The translations under genes were made by a program, and so were the position numbers. A DNA stretch of 64,000 nt from Aplectana chamaeleonis (taxonomy: Eukaryota; Nematoda; Chromadorea; Rhabditida; Cosmocercidae): NCBI GenBank assembly GCA_029168955.1, contig JAPDOI010000368.1, positions 186,001-250,000 of the forward strand, in the 5' to 3' direction. Positions 10,010-20,338 of this stretch are shown piece by piece; positions within the stretch are counted from its first letter, which is position 1; each line of letters begins with the position of its first letter. The notes beneath the pieces were generated by a model. The model was not told the DNA's origin. It did not search any database and was given only the letters and a program-made list of their open reading frames with translations.

Positions 10010-11826
10010 ATGAGGCTCCGAGATAGCAGCATTATCACTTATTTGAAGACGAAACAGCGACAGCACCATTTTTGTCGTGATACATTTGCTACCTTAATTA
10101 GATATATTGGATGCCACCAAGCAGCTACTGCATATGATGAGTCGATAGCATTTCTCCTACGCTGTAGAGCGCTGAGGATATTTCCCAAGTTTATTGAGAC
10201 CTTATTTTCTGGCCTACCGTATACGCGGAATGCTGATGTATCCAGATGTCTCCTAGCTTTCAAGCGCGCACTACTGGATGCTAGCATAGCAGAACGACGC
10301 CGGAGAAGAGGGCAATGTATTCATGGCATTCTCTCATGTAAGAGAACTTTGCGAACAAGAATGAGCCCGGATGTCTGGCAAGAGATTTCAAGCAGAAACC
10401 AAATGATATGCATGCGCATTCGAAATCACGAAAGAGGAAAACTGCTGGATAAGCTTTACCACCTACGCTCCAATATGATGACTCAAGACCAACATTTCAT
10501 TGTGCCGGAAGCTATACCACCAGAACGGTGTACAGTAGTGGGAACTGATGAAGTTGACGAAGACATGCGAGCCCTCCTCAATTTAGGCCCTTCGTTTGCG
10601 GTCGCTACGGCAGTAGATCGAGAAGTTCAAGATGCAGTGTTGTGTGGTTTTCACAAGTTTGCCCATAAACTCCGATGGCGCGAGAGCTCACCCCCAACAG
10701 TTTTGGACAGGATATCGACACTTCGCGTATCTATACCATTTCCCCGAACGTCGTTATCAACACCCAAACCTATGCCTGCGATTGAACCAGCATTAGCATC
10801 TCTTCAAATGAACCTGATACAGTGCTACAATAGCCACACCACGACAAGGTTTGCCTCAAACCTTACAAGGCAAGAAAGACGTGGACCGAGTAAGCTAAAA
10901 TCATTGAAGGGAGAACTCCGATACAGCGTAAGCGATAAGGGTGGAGATTTCGTTGTGCTGACGCGAAGAATGGATAAGAATCTCGGAATCGCATGCTTGT
11001 CGGACACGAGCACGTACGGAAGATCATCTTTGCGCGAGTTCGAGACGGTTTCTAATAATCTGAGCAGAACAGTGAAGAGAATTTTGAACAAAACTATGGA
11101 TTCAAAGACAGCGAATCGTTTCCTGCTGACATTTCCTGTCATCCCCACGTACTACGCATTGGTCAAAACGCACAAACTCCCTGAGCAAGAAAATCTACGC
11201 GATGTAGTGGAGAGCAACATAAAGACCAGACCAATCATTTCGTCGTGTGGCGGTCCTTCCGACAGGATCAGTTGGTTTCTTGTAAAACTTCTGTCACCAC
11301 TGTTGCAACACGTTGCAGCTCATATTGCAAATGTTGAGGAATTCTTGTCTACATTGAATCAATGCGAAGTGCCTAGCCATGCGTTCTACGCGAGCTACGA
11401 CGCGGTCTCTTTGTACACAAATGTAAACAACGATGATGCAGTCAGTGCTGTCGTTGAACTCTTACAAGAACATCGAGACGAAATCTGTGTTTTTGGACTA
11501 CAGGATGACGACCTGCGAGAGTTGCTGTCTGCAACGCTGAAATGTAATATATTCCAGTTTGATGGCCAGATCTACACACAGAAGCGAGGCCTTGCAATGG
11601 GTCTCAGGATCGCGCCCCTGCTTGCCATCGTGTTTTTAGACAGATTAGAACAAAGGTCGCTCACGCAGGGAATACTGTTTTACAAAAGATACATCGATGA
11701 TGTCTTCGTCATCGGGTCTACGCATGAGGAACTTAACACTGTTTTGGGAAACCTCAACACATGTGATCAGAACCTCAGTTTCACCATGGAAGCCCCTGAC
11801 GCAAATGGAATCTTACCATTCCTTAA
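10010..11826 (+). CDS. PLE copy D, reverse transcriptase part (interrupted)
   Basis: Longest intact PLE frame: 605 codons from ATG 10010 to the MITE at 11827 (a stop follows ten codons into the MITE). The N-terminal ~400 residues are a PLE-type extension. RT motifs are in order: KTRPIISSCGG near residue 405, SYDAVSLYTNV (motif A Asp near 464), FDGQIYTQKRGLAMG (motif B, from 517) and RYIDDVF (motif C, Asp-Asp near 563-564). SLYTNV and the QxxGLAMG form of motif B are typical of PLEs. The ATG was chosen because the start lies just after the preceding copy's 3' end and aligns with copy C. The protein would copy its RNA into a nicked target; here it lacks its endonuclease because of the insertion, so it is not functional as it stands. 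Confidence 0.9.
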
Positions 11827-12445
11827 AGGCAGCATACACGCTCACAAACAAGGCTGAGATAACAGCATAAATAAGACCGCCTGGCCCCTACCATGTCGTC
11901 AACGGCGTTTAAAGCGCTGAAAACCATCCAGGTTGACAGAATTCGAGCATTCCGTCTCGAAAGCCTCTGGAAACTACATGAATACAGAATGAAGAGTGAG
12001 GCATGCAAGCATTTGATAATTTAGCGTGATAGCACCATCAAATGAGAGTCTACGAGAGAAACAGCTTGATTTATCTGATTATAACTTGTTTACATACCGA
12101 TTAATTTCATCCACTTTCAAGGATGCCGCTCTATTTTGGCTGGCTTATAAAATGGAGCATTTCATCGGTAAACAGACATGTTATATTCAGGTGAATCAAG
12201 CCGTTTCTCTCGTAGACTCTCATTTGATAGTGCTATCACTCTAAGTTATCTAATGCTTTCACATGCTCCACTCTTCATTCTGTTATTCGTAGGGTGGGTT
12301 CCACAGGCTTTTGAGACGGGAATGCTCGAATTCTGTCAACCTGGATGCTTTTCAGCGCTTCAAACGCCGTTGACGACATGGTAGGGGCCAGGCGGTCCTA
12401 TTTATGCTGTTATCTCAGCCATGTTTGTGAGCGTGTATGCTGCCT
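11827..12445. mobile_element. TTAA foldback MITE inserted in PLE copy D
   Basis: A 619-bp palindromic element, arms about 250 bp, ends AGGCAGCATACACGCTCACA and its complement. TTAA is duplicated at 11823-11826 and 12446-12449. Uninterrupted copies B and C show a single TTAA at the same codon, so the empty site is visible in the same window. Open frames inside it are incidental. Confidence 0.9.
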
Positions 12446-13232
12446 TTAATGCAAGAGTAAGGATACACGACGGCATCAAAGAACTGACATGGTACAAGAA
12501 GCCAGCATCACGAAACATTCTTATACACTCACGAAGCGCGCACCCGCTCTACATAAAAGCGAATGTAGTGAGAAATCTGATTGCTACTAAGAACAAAATT
12601 AACTCGTACGAGTCACCAGAGATCGAGGCGAGTATCGCTACCATCCTAGCTGAAAACGGCTATTCAACTTCTGAGCCCAGGTCATGGCGTCCAACATTTA
12701 CTCGCGGCGGTGTAACTCTGGTTCTACCGTACGTTGATGAACGAATCGCGAAGGAAGTCAACAGAACTGTGAAGCTCTCAGGACTGCCGGTAAAACTAGT
12801 ATTCAAACCACCACAAACTCTGAAGAGCTTACTGACCTCAACAAGAATATATGAAGAACGATGTGGACGAAGGCGATGCACCTACTGTACTGAGAAGAAA
12901 ATCTGCCAGTTACGAGGCACAGTTTATATGGTTGTATGCGAGGGATGCAGTCATAAATACATCGGAGAGACGTCACGACCGTTGCACGTACGAATAGACG
13001 AGCACTCGCGAGCACTGCGAAATCCTTCGTCATACCCAAGTAACAGCTTCTCCCGACATCGGATCCTGCACCACACGAATGACCCCCTCCCGCCCTGAAA
13101 GTCTCAGTGTTGCACCGCTCTCTCGAAACTCCCCTAGAAAGAAAGTTAATGGAGGCGCTTGCGATAAGGCGACTATCCCCGGAGATAAACAATAGGGATG
13201 AGTTGATAGAAGCACTGAGGTTGATTTCGTAG
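12446..13232 (+). pseudogene. PLE copy D, linker and GIY-YIG endonuclease
   Basis: Continuation of the copy D ORF after the MITE, in frame from NARVRIHDGIKELTWYKK. It contains the linker, CGRRRCTYCTEKK (possible zinc-binding cysteines) and the GIY-YIG nuclease: VYMVVC, KYIGETSR (YIG at 12958-12966) and VRIDEH with the conserved Arg. The frame reaches a premature TGA near 13098 because of one additional C relative to copy B; the expected C-terminus then continues to TAG at 13230-13232. The domain would nick target DNA for priming. Confidence 0.85.
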
Positions 13233-13430
13233 CAGCTGCGATAGCCCACAGTCAGTTTTAGTTGCTCGGGATACAACTAAGGTGGGGTCGTCAGATTCCG
13301 TTGCTTGAGAAGTACTGTAGGTGTGTCTAAGTAACAATTTTACAGACTTTCATTCTAACCACCACAGCGGGTTAGTTAACCTTACTTGTTGGGTCGTTTC
13401 TCATTGTACGCATGCATGTAGTTGTCATAA

Positions 13431-13474
13431 TTATAGGCTGAAGAAGGTGTTAATACACCGAAAATTCCCTATAA
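13431..13474 (+). ncRNA. Hammerhead ribozyme-like motif, PLE copy D
   Basis: Same sequence as in copy C, 43 bp before the right end of the whole cluster. It shows that the terminal copy keeps its pseudo-LTR 3' part. Confidence 0.65.
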
Positions 13475-13530
13475 AGTGGATATATGAACTGGAGTTTCAC
13501 GCACACAAAGGAAATATCAGTTTCGGAATA

Positions 13531-13787
13531 GACGAAAATTCCACTAGAGAAAATTCATGAGAACTGTTAATCCCACTAGAGCCGTCGAATAATTTAGTCT
13601 TTTTCAAATACACTGAACTGTCTGATTCGACCAATCAAGTGGTCGGTCAAGCCCACGCAATTGCATTTTCATCGTATTCTTCAGAAGGTCGTCTATTGCG
13701 AAAGAGCACCACAATTTTTCGTAATCTCTCACAATCTAAAGCAATGAACAGCCAGCACGCCCACTCATTCCAACGTGAATACTGTCT
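13531..13787. other. Right flank of PLE cluster with TIR-like pieces
   Basis: The sequence spanning the target site, TTTCGGAATAGACGA, and the complement of 13683-13713 (GCTCTTTCGCAATAGACGAC) both resemble the terminal repeat of the 7.28-kb element at 22028. The PLE cluster may therefore have landed in a related MITE. No gene seen. Confidence 0.4.
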
Positions 13788-13791
13788 TTAA

Positions 13792-14848
13792 ACGCACAGT
13801 CCAAGCTTAGGGACGAAACCTGGGATTTCCACACAGTTGTGAATTACACCCACCCTATATAATACCTGCCAAGTGCGAGCTCTCAACTCGTGCGGATGAG
13901 CGAGATACACGAGGAAGCCACTCTGGGGCTCCCACCTCGGGTAGCCACTTTTGCACATTCCCTCAGAACGTCGGAGGGCCGCGCCCCCGTACTCACCACT
14001 CAGCAGGCCCCCTCCGCGCCTGGCACCCAACAGGTCCCCGCCCCAGCCCCATGACTCATAATGGGCGCGAAGCCCGGACATCCAAGCGAAAGGGCGCGGG
14101 GCCCGGATAGAAAATCTTCGCGGTGTCATCGTTTAAATGATTGATTCCTTGTATAACAATCCCCGGGAACCACCTCTCTCACACTCTGGGCGGGTGCTAT
14201 ACCCTTCTCCAAAATTTTCCAAACCCCATGATGGGTGTCCCACTCAAGTCTATTTGATAGACTGGGGATCTTACCTTACTGCCACTACGCGAAGTGCGCG
14301 ATGATGTAAGTACTTTCTCAGGGGTGCCTGCAGTGAACTCCGTATGTGGCACGGGTTTGATTCTGGCGTTCAACGTGTAATACGTTTTGCCCGAGCGAAC
14401 ATGTTTTTCTCTGTTTCGAATTTTCCCTGCAGGACCAAGCTAACGAAATTTGGTGTCTCGCGCCTGATGATTCTCCGCTCGCCAAACATGGCCCCCGCCG
14501 CTCGCCCTTGGTCGAAAATTCCCGGGCACACGGCCCTCAGACGTTCTGAGCCTTTTACGATCTTTCGAGCTCAGCAGTGGCGAGATGAGCTATGGTTTTC
14601 AATCAATATCCCCGTTTTTCCCTTCATTCTCGGCCTGTATATCCATTAGGCTCAGCTCGCACACATTGGTTGCAAATAACGGAAGTTACAAACCCCGGAC
14701 AACTCGTCCACCATGCTTCCGCAGCTTAATTTTTGAGAGGCCGTGACTCCGTTCCCAGGGGGTCTTGTGACTTCGTTCGAATCAGCATCGGACCGTCATA
14801 AAGATAGGTAGAAAAACAGAACAACGATTCTGAGGTTGGACTGTGCCT
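13792..14848. mobile_element. TTAA element, 1.06 kb (AGGCACAGTCCAA ends)
   Basis: Ends ACGCACAGTCCAA (left) and AGGCACAGTCCAA (complement of right), with TTAA at 13788-13791 and 14849-14852. The right third (14650-14820) matches the interior of the AGGCAGTGTTCACGATAA family at 15464, 29827 and 40186 (shared CGGAAGTTACAA and AACTCGTCCACC). The left part has a GC-rich segment with several open frames; none has coding support. Confidence 0.7.
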
Positions 14849-14898
14849 TTAAGTGAGTCTAAAAGCCCTCATAATCCAGAACAAAGTTACTCACTCAC

Positions 14899-14937
14899 CG
14901 GCTCGCTTGGAGCATTTTTTGACATTAGATTCCCCAT
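14899..14937 (-). CDS. Candidate first coding exon, possible N-myristoylation signal
   Basis: Minus strand: ATG followed by MGNLMSKNAPSEP, then a donor CCG|gtgagtg. MGxxxSK fits an N-terminal myristoylation signal, which would place the product at membranes. The exon ends in phase 0, as required by the candidate exon at 1094-1348, but no intermediate exon links them and the gap holds the PLE cluster. The frame is also open for about 75 codons upstream of the ATG. Evidence is only motif plus donor. Confidence 0.3.
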
Positions 14938-15459
14938 TGTAATTAATCTATGATGGCGAAATTTCAACACAAGCACTGAACTGCCGGTGAGGTTCTTCTT
15001 CTTCGTAATAGCAAAGGTACCAACCAACTGAGTGGAACTAACAAAACTGAGGCATACAGCGAGTCCGGCTCTCGAGAAGGGTATTAAAGAGTGATAATCA
15101 CATGTAAACAAGCGCTCCGAAAGATACAACATTTGACATATTTCATTCACAGAAAAGGAATGAAATACTTCTAACCCATGTCATTCTCTACGACCCCTCC
15201 TTCAGCACTACTGTCACACCCGCTGTCTTCACAGTCTTGAAGTTCTATTGCCCTGCTTCACGCCAGATAGTTTGTTACACCAAGATCAGCTCTGGCGTCG
15301 CACTGCCATTCTACACTGATCATAGCATTGGTCATACATAGCTATGGCGGATGATGTTGATTGTATGAAAGATGTTGATGTTGATGATGTTGATTGTATG
15401 AAAGCTTTTTCAGTTTGAGCATTCATAAAGATCACAAAGGTGTAATTTCATCAGCTCAA
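14938..15459. other. No gene recognised; short direct repeat
   Basis: Contains a small GATGTTGAT-type repeat at about 15348-15405 in which GATGTTGATTGTATGAAAG occurs twice. Otherwise single-copy-looking AT-rich sequence. Confidence 0.4.
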
Positions 15460-15463
15460 TTAA

Positions 15464-15949
15464 AGGCAGTGTTCACGATAAAAAATGTGTCTCAGTTTCC
15501 ACTAGGAGTGGGTAATGGAGGGGCACACTGTAACGTTTATGTGAAAAGAACGAATGAAAACAAGATATGAAGAGCTCCAAAAGAGCCCGAAGTCGCCACT
15601 CTGAGCGCAAGGCAAACCCCAAAAGCGCAATGCCCGCCCTCCGACGTGAACCAATGAAAACTCGAGTTCGTGAGATAAGCGATAGTTTCCGATCATTAGC
15701 CCCGTTCTTCCCTTCATTCTCAACTTTTCTCTTTACTCAGGTCAGCTCGCATACATCAGCTGCAAAAGATGGAAGTTACAAGCACCGGAAAACTCGTCCA
15801 CCTACTTACCTAGCTCAACATTTGGGTGACCATAACTTCGTTCCGAGAAGGTCTCGTACGATTCCAAATAAATTATTGGAATCAGGTTGGGACCGTTTTC
15901 AAGATAGGTGGAAAAACAGAAAAAACGATTTTTATCGTGAACATCGTCT
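15464..15949. mobile_element. TTAA MITE, AGGCAGTGTTCACGATAA family, copy 1
   Basis: 486 bp, ends AGGCAGTGTTCACGATAA and AGACGATGTTCACGATAA (complement), TTAA at 15460-15463 and 15950-15953. The interior is shared with the copies at 29827-30316 and 40186-40670. Non-coding. Confidence 0.8.
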
Positions 15950-16230
15950 TTAAATGAAATCGCAATCCACTTCGCAGGATCGTCCGCGGCTGACTGATGA
16001 TTCATCACGGTGAAGCTCCGGAAATGCGATAAGGGCCATTCTGCTAGCGCTGCGAATCGTCCAACAAGGGTCGTGAAACAGCGAGAATCATCCGGTCAAG
16101 TTACTCGTGGGTTCGAGTCAACCATCGCCCGTGATAACTCTGAAGATCGCTAGCGTGTCGCCCCGGAGGGCGTGGTCAGTTACGCGTCCTTTCTCGTCGG
16201 TGAATTCTACATAACGAGAGTCGAGGGCCC

Positions 16231-16519
16231 CAGACGATTATAAATTGCCACCGGCACAATATTCTCACGTTAAACAAAATTGATGATACCCAACTGATAA
16301 AGGGTAGGGTATAAAAGAAATTGAGAGCGGTTTGTTTTCATGCACAAACCATTTTTCTCCGTAAGTGAGCGGCTGCAGCTGAACACACTAGGGATTAGGG
16401 AGACAGCCTCACCGGTGATGAAGATAATCCGATATTGGGGCCTACTCATGGAACACTCTGGCAAGAAAAACTACTTCACTTCCGTGAGAATTTTGTGCCG
16501 GTTGCAAATTATAAACCTG
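16231..16519. mobile_element. hAT-like MITE, copy 2
   Basis: 289 bp, begins CAGACGATTATAAATTGCC and ends in the near complement; 8-bp duplication GAGGGCCC (16223-16230) / TAGGGCCC (16520-16527). Inverted relative to copy 1 at 728-1023. Both copies keep an open stretch reading LGIRETA..PV.KI.RYWGLL, either chance or a remnant of a parent element. Confidence 0.65.
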
Positions 16520-16527
16520 TAGGGCCC

Positions 16528-17819
16528 CTAATCTTCAAACCGCCGTGGCAGGCAGGCCACACCGGGTGTTTTCTGTACCCGGTGTGCGCAATGTATTACA
16601 TGCTTATCGGCCAGGCGGGTTACGGGCGGTCACGGCGGGTAACTCCAGGCCACGCCCGTTTTTTTTCGCACTTCCATTACATTGCTTTCTACGTGTATCG
16701 AGCGCGCTGGGTACGTCCGATCAAACAACTATGACTTGGGTCTTATAGTTAGGTCGATCGACTCATCAGTCTCTCACTATGGTGAGCGCTGCAAAGCATT
16801 TTATGCCCCTGTGGCAATCGACACCACTCGGAATTTCTCGCCTAGTCGTACGCGGCGTCTACTGCGGGGTCTGACTTTGTAGTCGCGCATACCGTTGATT
16901 GTGACAACTGATTGTGTAATGACTGCGTCCTTAACGCTGCGAATGGGTTATCGATGCTTCTGAAGGATGTCATGCCGCTTCTGTAGTGATGATTTCTCGA
17001 CGATGATGTTTTATCAAATGTGTTCGATGCCTAATCAGCTAGGGTCTGTCAGTACACCAGTGTGTCTCATTCGATTTCTACAGAGATGGCTGACTTCCAG
17101 ATGTTGAAGGTGAGATGAATGTGCAGTGTGCTCAATCTGCTTCAGGGTTTGGCAGATCTTTGCAAGGTAGTGCTTGTTGTGGAAAGGCTGATGTGAGCCT
17201 TTGGTTCTGCCAAGAATTTACCCTCACATTGGTAGGGAACTCTCCGAGAACGATGGCAGATTTGTCCTCGATACAACTAAGAAACTTCCCCAGAATCGGG
17301 GTAAGGCGGAAGGGATCTCCTAAAAGCAAGTCTTCCCTTGTTGTTCCGGCTGCAGGTCTTCCCCATGGTGTTGCAACCCAACACTTCCTGTTTTTACTGG
17401 TTGAACAAAATCAGTTCGCCAGAATTCGCGGTTTTCGTTAGCTTCCTGCCCTTGAGGAGCTAAACTAGGGGCATAAATTATTATCTCTGACATCGCGTCA
17501 CACGAAAATTTCTCATCTCCTATGAAATGCGGGCAGAGACACCTTAGAAAACCCAGGAGAGGTAGCTCTGTCTCCACGAATCGCGAAGTGGGAGACACCT
17601 TGAGGCTGGGTAATTTACACCACCGAATGCGTCGCGGCTTTGTTTCGATCTCACCATGCTCGAGGGAAATCCAAGGAAATCCCATGAAGAATACGTCCCT
17701 TGCTTCCTATATCACGGACCGTGGCTGAAGGGTCACTGTTTCAAGTCGTGTTGGTTACCACCCGTTCGGTTGATATAACTCGAATGGACACGAAGTACAT
17801 CTCTGCCCGCGCCGTAAGG
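16528..17819. other. No firm gene; possible decayed coding remnant
   Basis: A small hairpin (ACACCGGGT/ACCCGGTGT) lies near 16560-16590. On the minus strand between 17130 and 17685 two overlapping open frames contain AMSEIIIYAPSLAPQGQEAN and LSCIEDKSAIVLGEF. These vaguely resemble a LINE endonuclease, but the match is too weak to call. Confidence 0.25.
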
Positions 17820-18101
17820 TGCGTCCGAATGAGAATGGCGGCCCATGCGGCCGGCGTGCTTGGCAGGCGGCCGTCGCGTTCGCCGCTCTCGGACGGGCAT
17901 GCGGAAAGTCCCCACCGCCATCGACTACGAACGGGGCCGGCACCGGCTGGCAGCAAGCACTGCACCGATCAATCAACCCTGCAGACGAGGGGAGAGGGGA
18001 CGGCCGCGTCGAAATCCAACACTCGTCCGAGGGCGGCACATGCGACGGCCGCCTGCCAAGTACGCCGGCCGCGTGGGCCGCCATTCTCATTCGGGCACGC
18101 T
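17820..18101. repeat. GC-rich foldback
   Basis: Left arm 17820-17902 (contains GAATGAGAATGGCGGCCCA) pairs with right arm 18022-18101 at high identity; spacer about 120 bp. The CpG-rich composition gives open frames on both strands, which are not credible genes. Likely an inverted-repeat element whose ends are not resolved. Confidence 0.6.
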
Positions 18102-18365
18102 TTATGTGGCGCTCGTCTACCTCAGCTGATCAGCATTGTGCTAGTGATGTGCTTATTACCGACCGCATGAAATCGTATTAGACAATAAGAAGTTATGGTT
18201 TTTCAGGAATCGGTCGCTTGGCTTCTTTGTTACTACGTCGCTCCACTTTTGACAATATTTACAGTTAGTTGCTGTAGCAGTAGGAGTGGTAACACTCACA
18301 CAGGTGAGCTGCTTGTGAATTGCTCTTCGTGGCCTGTGGCATGCACTGATATAATTACTTGATTA

Positions 18366-18626
18366 GGCGCAGACGGCACTTCTTGTGAACCATTCCGGAA
18401 TCTCTCCCATGAAATGAGGACTGCGACCGATACCGATTCGAAAGAAAATCTTTCCAAATCAAGAATTATGTGCAGAACTGGTATATCGGATAGCGAGTAC
18501 GTCGCACATAATACACAGGCATCCCAAAAATCAATATCGAAAACGGTACTTCAAAAGCGACGGGAGGAAAGGGAAAATCGTCTCCGCAAGCGACTACTAG
18601 CTACACCTTTACCCGGTGAAACCGAG
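18366..18626 (+). CDS. Candidate exon, charged protein, unknown gene
   Basis: Open frame from a possible acceptor (ttacttgattag) to a strong donor GAG|gtaagag at 18627. It could instead be a first exon starting at ATG 18414 (MRTATDTDSKENLSKSRIMC). It ends with a basic segment (VLQKRREERENRLRKRLL) then ATPLPGETE. Ser/Thr/Lys/Arg-rich, no membrane segment, no recognised domain. Neighbours are repeats, so context gives no clue to role. Confidence 0.4.
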
Positions 18627-19326
18627 GTAAGAGTTCGAAACAATTAAGAAGCATGAGGTGCTCCAGGGGGAGGTGCCTCTGTTTTTATTGTGGTACCTCC
18701 TAGTTAATATCCTGGATTAACAAGGAGGCTTGGTCTGCAGCATGTAGCTTTCAAGATGTATTCAGAGTTTTTATTTCAGTTCTGTAAAATACGATTTCAG
18801 ACAGTAGATGGTGTGTACGAGAACGTGGAGTTGAACAAAGGGGACGCGTCCGTCACCATACCGATGTTTAGAAAATGATCAGACTGAAACTTTTTTTGGT
18901 CATTGAGACCAGCGGTGTATCTCATATCAACTTAATAAACGCTAATCCGTCTATGTACTTGTGGTTGATCGAATGCAAATAAACCATGAGGAACATCATA
19001 ATTGTAAGCGAAATGGTTTAGTTGCAGGGACAAACATGCTTGTACCAATCAGTGGAACGACGAGCTGGGGTGGTGGTCGCGTGACGCCGAACTAGTAGAA
19101 GATTAGGAGGATCAGAGGGAAGGACTAAGCAGCGCTATTGGTTACCGAAATTGTGTCGACCAATGTACCCGTTCAGAAATTTTGAGAGTGCCTGCTTGGG
19201 TGCGAGCACATCTTCATATTTCCAACCTCTACAGCAAATCCCAGCTGCTTTTTGAATAGAGAAGTGTTGGACTGCATGCATATTGCGGTGAACCCTAGCT
19301 GGTGGGGGCACTCAAGATTTAATAGT
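18627..19326. other. No gene recognised
   Basis: Would be intronic if the exon ending at 18626 is real. No further exon with both splice signals was found. Confidence 0.35.
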
Positions 19327-19473
19327 ATGATCGAACACTGGTTGAGAGATCGCCGCGTCGAACACACGTGGCACGCACGCAAGCGAGGAGGTAATGATAC
19401 TATCATTAGCTCCTCGCTTGCGTGCGCGCCACGTGTGTTCGAAGCGGTGATCTCTCGGCCAGTGTTCGACGAT
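19327..19473. repeat. Near-perfect hairpin, 72-bp arms
   Basis: Arms 19327-19399 and 19401-19473 meet at a single unpaired base (TAATGATA-C-TATCATTA). They include CACGTGTGTTCGA and CGCACGCAAGCGAGGAG. A weaker inverted match extends outward on each side. No target duplication identified. Confidence 0.7.
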
Positions 19474-20083
19474 GAAATTGATCCGCCCCAGACTGTGCCA
19501 TCGTGCCATCGCGCGAAGCCGGGAACGAGAGTGAGAGAGGGTTCTCCTTGTCGCCGCATCGGCATCGAAGTATTGCCATAGTTGAAAGCTAATGACGGAC
19601 TCTGCCCCGCAAACTATGTAGTGTCTAACATCGCTGGCGAAATACGTGGTAATAACTCTATTCTTTGACACGTACCCGTGTAGAGGTACTGACAGCGCTT
19701 GCCCACCTATTCCAGCGTGAAATGGATGTTGGGGCTGGGATTTATTACCTGCAGCAGCGGGATTACAGCAGAATTTGATTCTGAGGCTTCGTGCGGATTT
19801 CGCAGAAATTATTTTCGTGACCTATGGTTTACCTGCCGTTCATGAATCTCGACCGAAAAGCCCGCCATAGTCGGTCGATCGGTCGTAATCCCACCCTCTC
19901 AATAATCATTCAGCGCGCCCGGAACAGGGGCAGAAATCCGGTTCCTTCGTGGCGTCACGTGTGGTTCACTGGCACTTGCCGCCGAAAGGCGCGGTAGCAT
20001 GCAATAGAGGTATCGATCGTGCGGCGCCGCATCATCGGTATTCCTCCATTGTGTTGCCGTGCTTTTCAGCGGCGAGGCTCTAA
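19474..20083. other. No gene recognised
   Basis: No supported ORF. A short open stretch at 19583-19660 (LCPANYVVSNIAGEIRGN) has no splice support. Confidence 0.3.
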
Positions 20084-20306
20084 AGGAGTCTGCAGAGTTG
20101 CACCGACCGGCGACTGGTGGCCGAGCGTCAGTCTTGACGCGACAACAAAAATATTTCCAAACATTCTCGTCGCCGCGTCGGTTGCCGCTCGTTGGCATCG
20201 TCGCCCTTCACGCCGCATCGGTTGCCCTCTTCGCCGAATGTAGTTGCTATTGAATTACCAGTGTTGTTGCATTGAGCAACGCTGCGACTTCAACTCTGCA
20301 GACCCC
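20084..20306. mobile_element. Foldback element, AGGAGTCTGCAGAGTTG ends
   Basis: Ends AGGAGTCTGCAGAGTTG and (complement) GGGGTCTGCAGAGTTG. The right flank is TTAA (20307-20310); the left flank, CTAA, is one substitution away. A related end follows TTAA at 32088. Probable TTAA-type MITE. Confidence 0.5.
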
Positions 20307-20338
20307 TTAATCGTCCCCTCATGGACGGGTTCATCAAA

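Larger units (their letters stand above)
4337..13517. mobile_element. Composite Penelope-like element cluster
   Basis: Four partial or full PLE copies: A inverted (4337-5650), then B, C and D in direct orientation (5661-7100, about 7100-10005, about 10005-13517). The whole is flanked by the identical 13-bp sequence CAGTTTCGGAATA at 4324-4336 and 13518-13530, so it behaves as one insertion. Junctions B/C and C/D join a 3' end directly to the start of the next ORF, the head-to-tail arrangement that gives PLEs their pseudo-LTRs. Both outer ends are also PLE sequence: the left end is the inverted first ~45 bp of a further copy. PLEs encode an RT related to telomerase and commonly a GIY-YIG endonuclease; both are readable here. 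Confidence 0.85.

Noticed and set aside
16120..16150. tRNA B-box-like GTGGGTTCGAGTCAA
   Set aside because: No matching acceptor, D or anticodon stem at the right distances.
17132..17685. LINE endonuclease fragment on the minus strand
   Set aside because: Only a vague IIIYAP-like and FL-SCIED resemblance; no complete endonuclease motif.
17700..18181. Several overlapping Arg/Ala-rich ORFs
   Set aside because: GC-rich foldback; frames are open on both strands because of composition.
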